Below are positions 6,675-14,225 of a DNA stretch of 19,995 nucleotides, in pieces (position 1 is the first letter of the stretch; the number at the start of each line of letters is the position of its first letter). Made by a program: the position numbers and the translations under genes. Where the stretch lies: assembly GCA_964549155.1 (NCBI GenBank), contig CAZJUG010000017.1, positions 1 through 19,995 of the forward strand, read 5' to 3'. Below the pieces are notes generated by a model. The model was not told the DNA's origin. It ran no database searches and saw only the letters and a list, made by a program, of their open reading frames with translations. This DNA comes from CAKZRD01 sp964549155 (GTDB lineage: Archaea; Nanobdellota; Nanobdellia; Pacearchaeales; GW2011-AR1).

Positions 6675-9600
6675 TTATTCGTATTTATTTTTCAAATCAA
6701 ATTTAGTTAAAATGTGCATTCCTTGTAATTCTTCAAGCAACAATTTGAATGCATAAGATACCTCAACAGGTTCAACATGTCTTGATTGACAAATTGGACA
6801 AACAATCTTCTTCCTTATTTGATCGTCGACAGCAAGTGCCCCACACTTTTCACAAATCTGTACAACAACCTTATCAGAGTCATATCTTTCCTTCAACAAT
6901 AACGATGCTCCATGTGCAACTAATGCTTGTTGTTCCATCTCTCCAAGTCTTAAACCTCCACCACGAGCTCTTCCTTCTATAGGCTGTCTGGTCAACAAAG
7001 CAATCTTTCCAGAAGCTCTTGCATGAAGTAAGTTCTTTACCATTCTCCCCAACTTTAAATAATACATATTACCCACAAAAATCTTTACAGCCAGCTTTTG
7101 ACCTGTAACTCCGTGATACATTGTTTCCTTTCCATCATATCTAAATCCCATCTTTTTTAAATTTCCCTCGAGAGTATCTAACTCTACACCAGAAAATGCA
7201 GAAGCATCAGAAACATGTCCAGACAAAGCAGCAACCTTACTAGCCATAATTTCCATTAAATATCCTGCAGTCATACGAGAAGGAATACCATGAGGATTAA
7301 ATATTAAATCAGGTTTTATACCATTTACCGTAAAAGGAACATCCTCTTCTTCAGCAAGCATTCCCACAACTCCTTTCTGTCCATGAGGTGTCGCAAATTT
7401 ATCTCCCATCTCAGGTCTTCTTACATCTCTTAATCTAGTCTGAATAATCTTATTTCCTTCATCATCTTGTGTGATGAAAACTCCGTCGACGATTCCATTT
7501 TCTTCCTGTTTTACAGCAGTACTATTTTCTTTCTTAGATTGTATAGAAATTTCTCTCATATCAGACAAAAACTTAGGCGGACTTACCTTTCCAATTAAAA
7601 CATCTCCATCAGAAACTTCTGCTTCTGGATAAATAACACCATCATCTTCAAGATACCTATAAGACTCTTCAGTTCTATATCCTGCAACATCTTTTTCAGG
7701 GATACATACTTCATCCTTTAATCTACCTGCATAATTAAGTTCTACAGAAGAATGGGGTTTAAAATAAGTGCTTCTCCCAAATCCTCGGTCTACAGAAGCT
7801 TTGTTCAAAACCACTGCATCCTCGACATTATAACCTTCATAAGGCAAAACTGCAACAACAACATTCTGTCCAGCAGGATAAACCCCCAAACTATCATAAA
7901 CAAAACTTCTCGCTAATGGCTTTTGGGGATAGGTTAAAACAGAAACATTAGTATCTATTCTAAGAGGAAAACTAGCAGCATAAATTCCTAGAGATTGTGT
8001 TTGAGTTTTGCTTCCCCTTAATAATCTCGGTGCCTGATCATGATTTGCATAGGGAACCAGAGAGGTAATTATCCCCAAACAAGCAATAGGATCTATCTCT
8101 AAATAATCATGCTCCGAAGTAAGTTCATTTGCATAAAGTGCTATCAAAGAACCATCTTCCTCAGAAGCATCTATATACTCAACTATCCCCTTTGAAACTA
8201 AATCAGACCAATTCATTAAACCCTGTTGAATCATCCCCAAATGTTCAGCAGAAAGTCTAGGAATACCATTATCAACAATCACAACAGGCCTAAGAACTCT
8301 TCCAACTTCAGTAGAAATAAAAATGTTTCCCATTTCCTCATTTACCCTTATTCCCAACTCTAATGGAAGTTCCTGTTTCCTTCTTCTCTCCCTAACACAT
8401 TTAAAAAATTCAATTGGAGAACTAACAACCCCTACAAATTTTCCATTGAGAAAAACATCAGTTCCATCTGTTCCATCCTTACTTAACCCTTCCTGAACGA
8501 GCATAGAAACCACCCTATCGTCAGGTAATTTTACTCTTGTAGAAACCTTAGCAAGCATAGCAAGATTTTTTCTAAGACCAATATCTGTTCCTTCAGGAGT
8601 TTCAATAGGACAAAATCTTCCATAATGGGTAGGATGAACAGTTCTAGCAGCAAAATTTTCTTGCTCTCCAGCCAACGAAGAAACTATTTTCTGAAGTTGT
8701 GAAACCATCGCAAAACTATTGTCTTTTTTCATGTTCTGTGTAACTCCTGTTCTCTCTCCAATCCAAGAACCAGTAGCTATCGCAGATTCAACTCTATGCG
8801 AAAAAAGAGTAGACTTTGCAATTGTCTTAATAGAATAGAATTTTCTTCTCTTGACAGTCTTCTGAAGAGAATGTTGAATCTCTCTCATTAAAATATTGAG
8901 ATTTACTCTAAATAAGTCCGCCAACAAATCTCCAGAAAGTCTAATCCTCTTATTAGCATAATGATCCTTATCAGTAAGATGTTTGTCAGGATTTTCTTTA
9001 GCAAGATAGAATTGTTTTACCAATTTACAAAGAGTTTTTGCCTTCTCAATTCTAGAAGACTTATCTAATCCGACATGAGGTAAAAGATAAGAGTCAATTC
9101 TTTGTTTAACTCTGTCAAGAATCTCCTTTTTTGTTCCCTGTAATGAACTTAATTCAGCAATTTTTAGCATTGCATCCTCAACACTTCCAATAGTAGCAAA
9201 CTCAGATAAATTAACAATCATTCCATCACCTTCATTACCAATCAGTTTAGAAATTTCCTGCTCAGAAACCAACCCAAGAGATTTCAAAAGAATTATGAGT
9301 GGCAACTTCTTAAATCTAGAAAAAGAAATTTCCAAAATCCCTTCTTTATTTTCAAGAATAGAAACAGGAATTTTGTAAGCTCCTCTTTGAGAGAAAAGTC
9401 TCAACATAAAACCCTTCGTNNNNNNNNNNNNNNNNNNNNNNNNNNNNNNNNNNNNNNNNNNNNNNNNNNNNNNNNNNNNNNNNNNNNNNNNNNNNNNNNN
9501 NNNNNNNNNNNNNNNNNNNGCTTCTGCAGGAGTTATAAGTTTTAAAGAACCATCAGCTTCAATTAAACTAGGTTTTCCAACAGTTACCTTCCCAAGTTTT

Positions 9601-9794
9601 ATATCAAATTCTTCATCAGAAATCAAAGAATTTATATCTCGCACAATCTCTTGCATTTTGCTTCCAAGAAAATCATTAAATGATGCAAGATTAGATTCAA
9701 CAAGAGAAGAATTCTTAAGAAAATTCTTTATGATAATATGATCCTTATCTAATACAATATTCTCTCTTGGTAAATTTTTAGATTTGGACTCCAT
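6675..9794 (-). CDS. rpoB: DNA-directed RNA polymerase subunit B (unsplit), interrupted by an assembly gap
   Basis: The second-largest catalytic subunit as a single gene, without the B'/B'' split seen in many euryarchaeotes. Visible hallmarks are ARTVHPTHYGRFCPIETPEG (fork region), EGYNVEDAVVLNKAS, the catalytic-core GDKFATPHGQKGVVGM followed by NPHGIPSRMTAGYLME, and the C-terminal zinc site CEKCGALA...CPICQSR before SYAFKLLLEEL. One hundred N lie at 9420-9519, between LKLITPAE and TKGFMLRLFSQRGAY. The conserved segment expected there (LRNLTY, GED.DPGGYFIxNG, EDLA.NR) is missing, so the displayed length is an underestimate. It starts 2 nt after the rpoH stop. Confidence 0.97.
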   Translation of the reverse strand: MESKSKNLPRENIVLDKDHIIIKNFLKNSSLVESNLASFNDFLGSKMQEIVRDINSLISDEEFDIKLGKVTVGKPSLIEADGSLKLITPAEXXXXXXXXXXXXXXXXXXXXXXXXXXXXXXXXXXTKGFMLRLFSQRGAYKIPVSILENKEGILEISFSRFKKLPLIILLKSLGLVSEQEISKLIGNEGDGMIVNLSEFATIGSVEDAMLKIAELSSLQGTKKEILDRVKQRIDSYLLPHVGLDKSSRIEKAKTLCKLVKQFYLAKENPDKHLTDKDHYANKRIRLSGDLLADLFRVNLNILMREIQHSLQKTVKRRKFYSIKTIAKSTLFSHRVESAIATGSWIGERTGVTQNMKKDNSFAMVSQLQKIVSSLAGEQENFAARTVHPTHYGRFCPIETPEGTDIGLRKNLAMLAKVSTRVKLPDDRVVSMLVQEGLSKDGTDGTDVFLNGKFVGVVSSPIEFFKCVRERRRKQELPLELGIRVNEEMGNIFISTEVGRVLRPVVIVDNGIPRLSAEHLGMIQQGLMNWSDLVSKGIVEYIDASEEDGSLIALYANELTSEHDYLEIDPIACLGIITSLVPYANHDQAPRLLRGSKTQTQSLGIYAASFPLRIDTNVSVLTYPQKPLARSFVYDSLGVYPAGQNVVVAVLPYEGYNVEDAVVLNKASVDRGFGRSTYFKPHSSVELNYAGRLKDEVCIPEKDVAGYRTEESYRYLEDDGVIYPEAEVSDGDVLIGKVSPPKFLSDMREISIQSKKENSTAVKQEENGIVDGVFITQDDEGNKIIQTRLRDVRRPEMGDKFATPHGQKGVVGMLAEEEDVPFTVNGIKPDLIFNPHGIPSRMTAGYLMEIMASKVAALSGHVSDASAFSGVELDTLEGNLKKMGFRYDGKETMYHGVTGQKLAVKIFVGNMYYLKLGRMVKNLLHARASGKIALLTRQPIEGRARGGGLRLGEMEQQALVAHGASLLLKERYDSDKVVVQICEKCGALAVDDQIRKKIVCPICQSRHVEPVEVSYAFKLLLEELQGMHILTKFDLKNKYE
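9420..9519. other. Assembly gap of exactly 100 N inside rpoB
   Basis: A run of 100 undetermined bases, the usual placeholder for a scaffold join of unknown length. The flanking reading frames happen to match through the N run, but the amount of conserved RpoB sequence missing implies a true gap nearer 300 bp. Confidence 0.97.
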
Positions 9795-9796
9795 TT

Positions 9797-10003
9797 TTAA
9801 GAAACAACCCTGTAATATTCTTCAATTTTATCATCGATATTTCGTTCTATAAGAACGACATCACCCACAGCACAATCTTTTGGAATACCAACATCCTCCT
9901 TAGAAATCTTTGGTAATTGAACAATTGAAATATTAAACTTCTGAGATAACTTCTCAGACTCTTCCTTCTTCAACTTGGTATGTTTTGGCTGGAGGGTGTG
10001 CAT
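9797..10003 (-). CDS. rpoH: DNA-directed RNA polymerase subunit H (RPB5 C-terminal domain homologue)
   Basis: 68 residues, matching the short archaeal RpoH. It begins MHTLQPKHTKLKKEESEKL (canonical HxLVPKHxxLxxEE), continues ISIVQLPKISKEDV, and ends GDVVLIERNIDDKIEEYYRV (canonical GDVxxIxRxSxTAGxxxYYRxV). The usual DP after the first motif and the TAG near the end are replaced (EDVGIPKD, DDKIEE), so it is somewhat diverged. It is the first gene of the polymerase operon, immediately upstream of rpoB, as in nearly all archaea. Confidence 0.93.
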   Translation of the reverse strand: MHTLQPKHTKLKKEESEKLSQKFNISIVQLPKISKEDVGIPKDCAVGDVVLIERNIDDKIEEYYRVVS

Positions 10004-10014
10004 AATTAAGAATA

Positions 10015-10024
10015 GTAAATTTAC
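10015..10024. promoter_or_regulatory. 10-bp perfect palindrome in rpoH leader
   Basis: GTAAATTTAC, perfectly self-complementary, lies close to the predicted rpoH transcription start (about 26 nt from its TATA box). It could be an operator or chance in AT-rich DNA. Confidence 0.25.
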
Positions 10025-10046
10025 CTAGGACTTGAACAAAAAGTGC

Positions 10047-10055
10047 ATTTAAAAA
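10047..10055 (-). promoter_or_regulatory. TATA box of the RNA polymerase/ribosomal operon
   Basis: The minus strand reads TTTTTAAAT, centred about 48 nt upstream of the rpoH ATG, predicting a leader of about 20 nt. This differs from the leaderless arrangement of most other genes here. No Shine-Dalgarno is evident close to the rpoH ATG. Confidence 0.5.
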
Positions 10056-10112
10056 GCTTTTGTTTTTGAAATTTTAGGTATAAATTGAAGACATTTAGGG
10101 AAAAAACCAAAC

Positions 10113-10122
10113 ATTTAAATAA
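10113..10122 (+). promoter_or_regulatory. TATA box of RuBisCO gene
   Basis: ATTTAAATAA, centred about 36 nt upstream of the ATG at 10154, predicts a leader of about 10 nt. That leader contains a GGTGAT Shine-Dalgarno 3-5 nt before the start. The Shine-Dalgarno overlaps an 11-nt palindrome, ACCTTCAAGGT (10137-10147). Confidence 0.5.
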
Positions 10123-10153
10123 TTCCCAGATTGGTAACCTTCAAGGTGATTAA

Positions 10154-11626
10154 ATGAAAAAAGATTCTATTAAAATAAAAAAGCTCATTTCAAGTTTAAA
10201 CACTAAACAGAAGGAATATGTGAACCTAAATCTCAGAAACCTGAAGGGAGGAGAATACATGCTAGCAGTATTTCACTTATTGCCAGGGAAAGTATTAAAT
10301 GTTCTTCAAGCAGCTGCAGAAGTCGCTGCAGAATCTTCAACTGGAACAAACTTCAAAGTAAAGACCGAAACAACATTTTCAAGAAAGTTGAATGCTTTAG
10401 TTTATGATATCGATTTGAAAAGAAATTTAGTAAGGATAGCTTATCCTTGGAGAATCTTTGATAGAAGGGGAAATGTCCAGAACATATTAACATTCATTGT
10501 AGGAAATGTTCTTGGAATGAAAGAAGTTTCCGCATTAAAACTTTTAGATATCTGGTTCCCACCAGCAATGCTCGAACATTATGATGGTCCAAGCTACACA
10601 TTAGACGACATGAGAAGTTATCTAAATGTTTATGACCGCCCAATTTTAGGAACAATAATAAAACCAAAAATAGGTTTAACTGCAGCAGAATATGCAGAAG
10701 TTTGTTACGACTTCTGGGTGGGTGGTGGAGATTTTGTAAAGAATGATGAGCCTCAAGCAGACCAAGATTTTTGCCAATATGACATAATGGTCAAATATGT
10801 GAAGGAAGCCATGGACAAGGCAGTTAAAAAAACTGGGAGAAAAAAAGTTCACTCATTCAATGTATCTTCCGCAGATTTTGATGAAATGATTAGAAGATGT
10901 GAATTGATAAGGGATGCAGGATTTGAACTCGGAAGTTATGCTTTTCTTATAGATGGAATAACTGCGGGATGGATGGCCGTTCAAACACTTAGAAGGAAAT
11001 ATCCTAATGTTTTTATACACTTCCATAGAGCTGCACATGGGGCCTTTACAAGAGATGAAAATCCATTTGGATTTTCAGTTTTAGTATTATCAAAATTTGC
11101 TAGACTTGCAGGAGCAAGTGGTATTCATACAGGTACTGCTGGAGTAGGAAAGATGGCGGGTAATCCAAAAGAAGATGTAACTGCAGCAAATAATATTTTA
11201 CACCTCCTTTCAAAAGGACATTTTTTTGAACAATCTTGGACAAGAGTTTCTGAAAAAGATGAAGACTTATTGAGTCTTATCAAAAAGGATAGTGCACACC
11301 ACCTTATCTTTGAAGGGGAAAACTGGAGGGGAATAAAAAAATGTTGTCCGATAATATCTGGAGGACTTAATCCGACATTACTCAAACCATTCATCGACAT
11401 AATGGGAAATGTAGACTTCATAACCACCATGGGGGCAGGATGTCATGCACATCCACATGGAACACAAGCTGGAGCAAAAGCACTCATTCAGTCCTGTGAG
11501 GCATATCAAAAGAAAATAGATATAAAAGAATATGCAAAAACCCACAAAGAACTTGCAGAAGCAATAAAATTTTTTACAAAAAACAAAACAAAAATTCAGG
11601 AAGCAGAAAATACTGAAAGAAATTAA
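10154..11626 (+). CDS. rbcL: RuBisCO large subunit, form II/III-like
   Basis: 490 residues; carboxylates ribulose-1,5-bisphosphate to two 3-phosphoglycerates. The active site looks complete: E60 (AESSTG), N118 (IVGN), K170 (IIKPK), carbamylation lysine K196 with D198/E199 (GGGDFVKNDE), H291 (FHRAAH), H325 (IHTG), loop-6 K333 (GVGKMAG), S402 (ISGG), and the phosphate-binding GAGCHAHPHG. Length, the IWFPPAMLEHYDGPSY segment and the insertion around 355-395 before CCPIISGG match what I recall of the Methanococcoides burtonii form II/III enzyme, not typical ~440-residue form III. Such enzymes in DPANN archaea are thought to serve the AMP/nucleoside salvage pathway (AMP phosphorylase, ribose-1,5-bisphosphate isomerase, RuBisCO); neither partner is in the window. 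It is monocistronic, ending 4 bp from the convergent mgtE stop. Confidence 0.96.
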   Translation: MKKDSIKIKKLISSLNTKQKEYVNLNLRNLKGGEYMLAVFHLLPGKVLNVLQAAAEVAAESSTGTNFKVKTETTFSRKLNALVYDIDLKRNLVRIAYPWRIFDRRGNVQNILTFIVGNVLGMKEVSALKLLDIWFPPAMLEHYDGPSYTLDDMRSYLNVYDRPILGTIIKPKIGLTAAEYAEVCYDFWVGGGDFVKNDEPQADQDFCQYDIMVKYVKEAMDKAVKKTGRKKVHSFNVSSADFDEMIRRCELIRDAGFELGSYAFLIDGITAGWMAVQTLRRKYPNVFIHFHRAAHGAFTRDENPFGFSVLVLSKFARLAGASGIHTGTAGVGKMAGNPKEDVTAANNILHLLSKGHFFEQSWTRVSEKDEDLLSLIKKDSAHHLIFEGENWRGIKKCCPIISGGLNPTLLKPFIDIMGNVDFITTMGAGCHAHPHGTQAGAKALIQSCEAYQKKIDIKEYAKTHKELAEAIKFFTKNKTKIQEAENTERN

Positions 11627-11630
11627 AAGA

Positions 11631-12629
11631 TTATAAAAATAATTTTATCATTAAGCTGGCTATTCCAAAATAAACCATTAAGCTTGTCAGATCCCTTATG
11701 GAAGTAGCTAAGGGTCCAGTAGAAACTGCCGGATCAATGTTTATTTTATTGAATATTATCGGGAGCAAAATAGAAATTGACATGGAAATAAAAACAGTAA
11801 CTATTATAGAGACTCCTAAGACAAGTCCGAAGAAAGAACTCTTCCACCCAATCAAAATAATTAAATAGAATATCAATCCCAGTAATATTCCCAAGAACAG
11901 ATTTATCTTAAACTCTCTCCCAGAATAACTTAGATAATTGAGTTCCTTATCTAAGGCCATAGAACGAATAAAAATCGTTTGTGATTGACTCCCAACAGCA
12001 TCAGCCATATAAACCACCGCAGGGATAAATGCAGCGAGGATTATATATAAATCCAAAATAGATTCAAAAGACCGAACAATTAGAGCTGCTAAAATTCCCC
12101 CGATTAGACCTATGAGCAACCAAGGCATCCTCTTCTTCAAATGTACGAAAGTAGATGCCTGAATAATATCCCTCGCAGGATCTTTAAACTTTCTAATACC
12201 TGCAGAATGCAGAATATCTTCAATTCCTTCGGAATGGAAAATATTAAATATTGTTTTTGAAGTAATAGCTCCAAGAATTTTATTCTCCTTATTCACAACA
12301 GGAATCGTCTTCAACTGATGTTTCAAAGCTAAAAGAGCAACTCGTTCTTGGTCTGTATTTGCTCTAACAGATATCACATTTTTATTCATTATATCTCTCA
12401 ATGTTTTTCTTTTAGAATTTCTAAACAGATCCTTAACAGAGATAACTCCCTCCAATTCATTATTCTTATTGACACAATAGATATAACCCACAGTTTCAAA
12501 ATGATTCTTAGAAAGAAGTAATTCAACATCAGAGATAGTTTTATTTGAGGAGATAATCGGAATGTCAGAACTCATGAGATTCCCAGCACTCTCATGCTCG
12601 AACTCCCCAACCTTTTCAGAACCTCTCAT
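11631..12629 (-). CDS. mgtE: MgtE-like Mg2+ channel/transporter lacking the N domain
   Basis: 332 residues from the preferred ATG at 12629; the frame is open to 12689, but a TATA box 25 nt upstream of 12629 supports the shorter form. Order: about 10 residues, then ESAGNLM (the usual N-domain/CBS junction); CBS1 ~15-75 (GYIYCVNKNNELEGVISVKD); CBS2 ~80-135 (LKTIPVVNKENKILGAITSK); plug-helix region to ~165; five predicted transmembrane helices from KKRMPWLLIGLIGG onward. Pore-family motifs are ADAVGSQSQTIFIRSMA and DPAVSTGPLATSIRDL, whose D313 matches the pore aspartate of bacterial MgtE. The superhelical MgtE_N domain (~130 residues), part of the Mg-sensing gate, is absent. Function as a Mg2+ or other divalent-cation channel in the cell membrane is likely. 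Confidence 0.88.
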   Translation of the reverse strand: MRGSEKVGEFEHESAGNLMSSDIPIISSNKTISDVELLLSKNHFETVGYIYCVNKNNELEGVISVKDLFRNSKRKTLRDIMNKNVISVRANTDQERVALLALKHQLKTIPVVNKENKILGAITSKTIFNIFHSEGIEDILHSAGIRKFKDPARDIIQASTFVHLKKRMPWLLIGLIGGILAALIVRSFESILDLYIILAAFIPAVVYMADAVGSQSQTIFIRSMALDKELNYLSYSGREFKINLFLGILLGLIFYLIILIGWKSSFFGLVLGVSIIVTVFISMSISILLPIIFNKINIDPAVSTGPLATSIRDLTSLMVYFGIASLMIKLFL

Positions 12630-12650
12630 AATAAATAGAAAGAATTTAAG

Positions 12651-12658
12651 CTTATAAA
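12651..12658 (-). promoter_or_regulatory. TATA box of mgtE
   Basis: The minus strand reads TTTATAAG, centred about 25 nt before the ATG at 12629. This fixes the likely start and predicts a leaderless mRNA. Confidence 0.55.
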
Positions 12659-12685
12659 TATTTTGGAATTTAATAAAAACACAAA

Positions 12686-13729
12686 TCACAAGAATCTTCT
12701 CAATTTCTTAACAAGTTTTGGACTGATATAATGACCTATCGTTACAGTATAGCTATCTTCCCACTGATTTGTCTTCTTAGAAAATCTTTTATGTCCCAAT
12801 TCTTCGGCAACACTAATCAAAAATTCTTTTACTTTTAATTTTTCAGGATGCTTATAGTTTCTTAGAAAAATCTCTGTTTCTTTTGTAGCGAAAAAAGAAC
12901 GAACAATATGAGGATAAAAACCCTTTCCGATGTACCTTTCAAAAGCCCTCTTAAAATCTTCTTCATGTAACAATTTACCACTAGGAGTTTTAAACACAAA
13001 ATCTTCTTTTCCAATCTGAGAAAGAATCTCTTTCAATTTAACGATGAAGATTTCTGGAAACTCTTTAGTGATATCTTGGGGGACACCATCTTTCCCAGGA
13101 TATTTAAAGTTTACAAAGTTTCCCATTATGGTTAAGTTTTTCTTCTTCAAAGTGGTTAGACCCTTGTGCCTATGGGTCTTGTAGTAGATTTCATTCCCAA
13201 TCCTCATATGTGTTTTAAGCAAAGTAAAGACTGGCAAGGACATATAATCATCCTGCTCAAGAGATCTAGAAACCTTCTCTAAAAGCAATGAATATCTTTT
13301 CGCAAATTGATTTACCTTTTTATATTTTATATTCTGAAAAAAGCTTTTCTTATTTTTTGTATATAGATAAGCAAACTTCCCATTTGGATTCTTATAGATT
13401 ACATCCCAGTGATATGAACTCTCTTGGTCATGGAAAGTTAAGTGCTCTGCAAATAAAGAATATGCTCCACTAAGAATCTTTCCATCTGGAAGGATGTTTA
13501 TCCTAGCTCCTTGAATTTTATCTAGATAAATCTGACCTTTCAAAAATTTAGGATTTTTTTTATCAACGAGCTCAGAAAATCTTCCATTTTTTTTGAATAG
13601 TCTAATAACACCAATAGCAAAAGGAAATTCTCTTTCACTTTTTTTCCATCCAGAAGATGTTTTTTTATAAACTTTCAAATCTTTTCCAATACGAATGGTA
13701 CCGACAAGAATCTTTCTCTCTTTTTTCAT
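12686..13729 (-). CDS. DNA topoisomerase IB, poxvirus/bacterial-like
   Basis: 347 residues. From about 116 the protein follows the type IB topoisomerase pattern: GKFAYLYTKNKK, a helical linker, then THMRIGNEIYY (Arg176), GLTTLKKKNLTI, and the FKYPGKDGVPQDI hairpin with Lys213. Next come PHIVRSFFATKE (Arg277), AEELGHKRF (His313) and GHYISPKL with the nucleophilic Tyr334. This R-K-R-H-Y set matches vaccinia-type enzymes, which relax supercoils by nicking one strand through a 3'-phosphotyrosine. The His-Tyr spacing (21 residues) is longer than in vaccinia. The first ~100 residues are not recognisable and may be a divergent DNA-binding N domain. It is not a typical integrase, because RIGNE and GLTTL are topoisomerase-specific. 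It has its own promoter. Confidence 0.85.
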   Translation of the reverse strand: MKKERKILVGTIRIGKDLKVYKKTSSGWKKSEREFPFAIGVIRLFKKNGRFSELVDKKNPKFLKGQIYLDKIQGARINILPDGKILSGAYSLFAEHLTFHDQESSYHWDVIYKNPNGKFAYLYTKNKKSFFQNIKYKKVNQFAKRYSLLLEKVSRSLEQDDYMSLPVFTLLKTHMRIGNEIYYKTHRHKGLTTLKKKNLTIMGNFVNFKYPGKDGVPQDITKEFPEIFIVKLKEILSQIGKEDFVFKTPSGKLLHEEDFKRAFERYIGKGFYPHIVRSFFATKETEIFLRNYKHPEKLKVKEFLISVAEELGHKRFSKKTNQWEDSYTVTIGHYISPKLVKKLRRFL

Positions 13730-13750
13730 GAAGAAAATTAGCTAAGGTGG

Positions 13751-13758
13751 TTTATAAA
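13751..13758 (-). promoter_or_regulatory. TATA box of topoisomerase IB gene
   Basis: TTTATAAA centred about 25 nt before the ATG at 13729, in the 35-bp gap after the membrane-protein gene. Predicts a leaderless transcript. Confidence 0.55.
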
Positions 13759-13764
13759 TCCTAT

Positions 13765-14193
13765 TCACTCTTTCAAAATCAAACTTTGTATTAATATGAA
13801 AATCATTGCCACCAAAGAAATTATTCCTTGCACAGCTAACAAGGCAGGAGTTACCCACCCAATCTGAGGCAATAGCAAAACCCCTGTGAGAACTGCTAAA
13901 AATCCAACAACAGCAGTAACCAATTCTCTAAAACTTTCTGAGGTTAAACCAGTTTCCTTAATTCTAAAAAGACCTCTCAGATTAGATTCAATTAACAAAC
14001 CAAAACCTAAAACAAGAATCCACAAAACCTCTATATAGATTGTTATATCCATTTCAAAAAGAGTTTTCATCACAATCCCAAAAAAACCAAGAATACTGAC
14101 AATAGAAAGAACCGATAAAAAACCAGTAGAAATCTTCTTCTTAGATTTTCCAAATCTTTTCTTTTCAACAGCATCCACTCTTCTTGAAACCAT
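13765..14193 (-). CDS. Four-helix membrane protein of unknown function
   Basis: 142 residues with a basic N-terminal tail (about 20 residues, RRVDAVEKKRFGKSKKK), then four predicted transmembrane segments: about 23-45 (TGFLSVLSIVSILGFFGIVM), 52-69 (IYIEVLWILVLGFGLLIES), 88-106 (LVTAVVGFLAVLTGVLLLP) and 113-138. The short charged loop RGLFRIKETGLTSESFREL lies between helices 2 and 3. No catalytic motif is visible and I do not recognise a family. It has its own promoter and is followed by the topoisomerase gene, which is also separately promoted, so linkage says little. Confidence 0.8.
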   Translation of the reverse strand: MVSRRVDAVEKKRFGKSKKKISTGFLSVLSIVSILGFFGIVMKTLFEMDITIYIEVLWILVLGFGLLIESNLRGLFRIKETGLTSESFRELVTAVVGFLAVLTGVLLLPQIGWVTPALLAVQGIISLVAMIFILIQSLILKE

Positions 14194-14195
14194 AC

Positions 14196-14210
14196 AAAAA
14201 CAATCAAAAA
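14196..14210 (-). terminator. Possible oligo-T terminator after metG
   Basis: Two T5 tracts on the minus strand (TTTTT at 14206-14210 and 14196-14200) follow the metG stop and precede the next ATG. Archaeal RNA polymerase terminates at such tracts, but AT-rich DNA makes chance likely. Confidence 0.3.
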
Positions 14211-14214
14211 GAAG

Positions 14215-14223
14215 TTTTTAAAT
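14215..14223 (-). promoter_or_regulatory. TATA box of membrane-protein gene
   Basis: The minus strand reads ATTTAAAAA, centred about 26 nt before the ATG at 14193. Confidence 0.5.
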
Positions 14224-14225
14224 CT

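Noticed and set aside
11125..11430. Minus-strand frame inside the RuBisCO gene
   Set aside because: Antisense shadow of a strongly conserved gene; no start signal.
12630..12689. Longer MgtE start adding a hydrophobic 20-residue N-terminus
   Set aside because: It would place the TATA box inside the coding region and overlap the topoisomerase gene; the ATG at 12629 fits the promoter.
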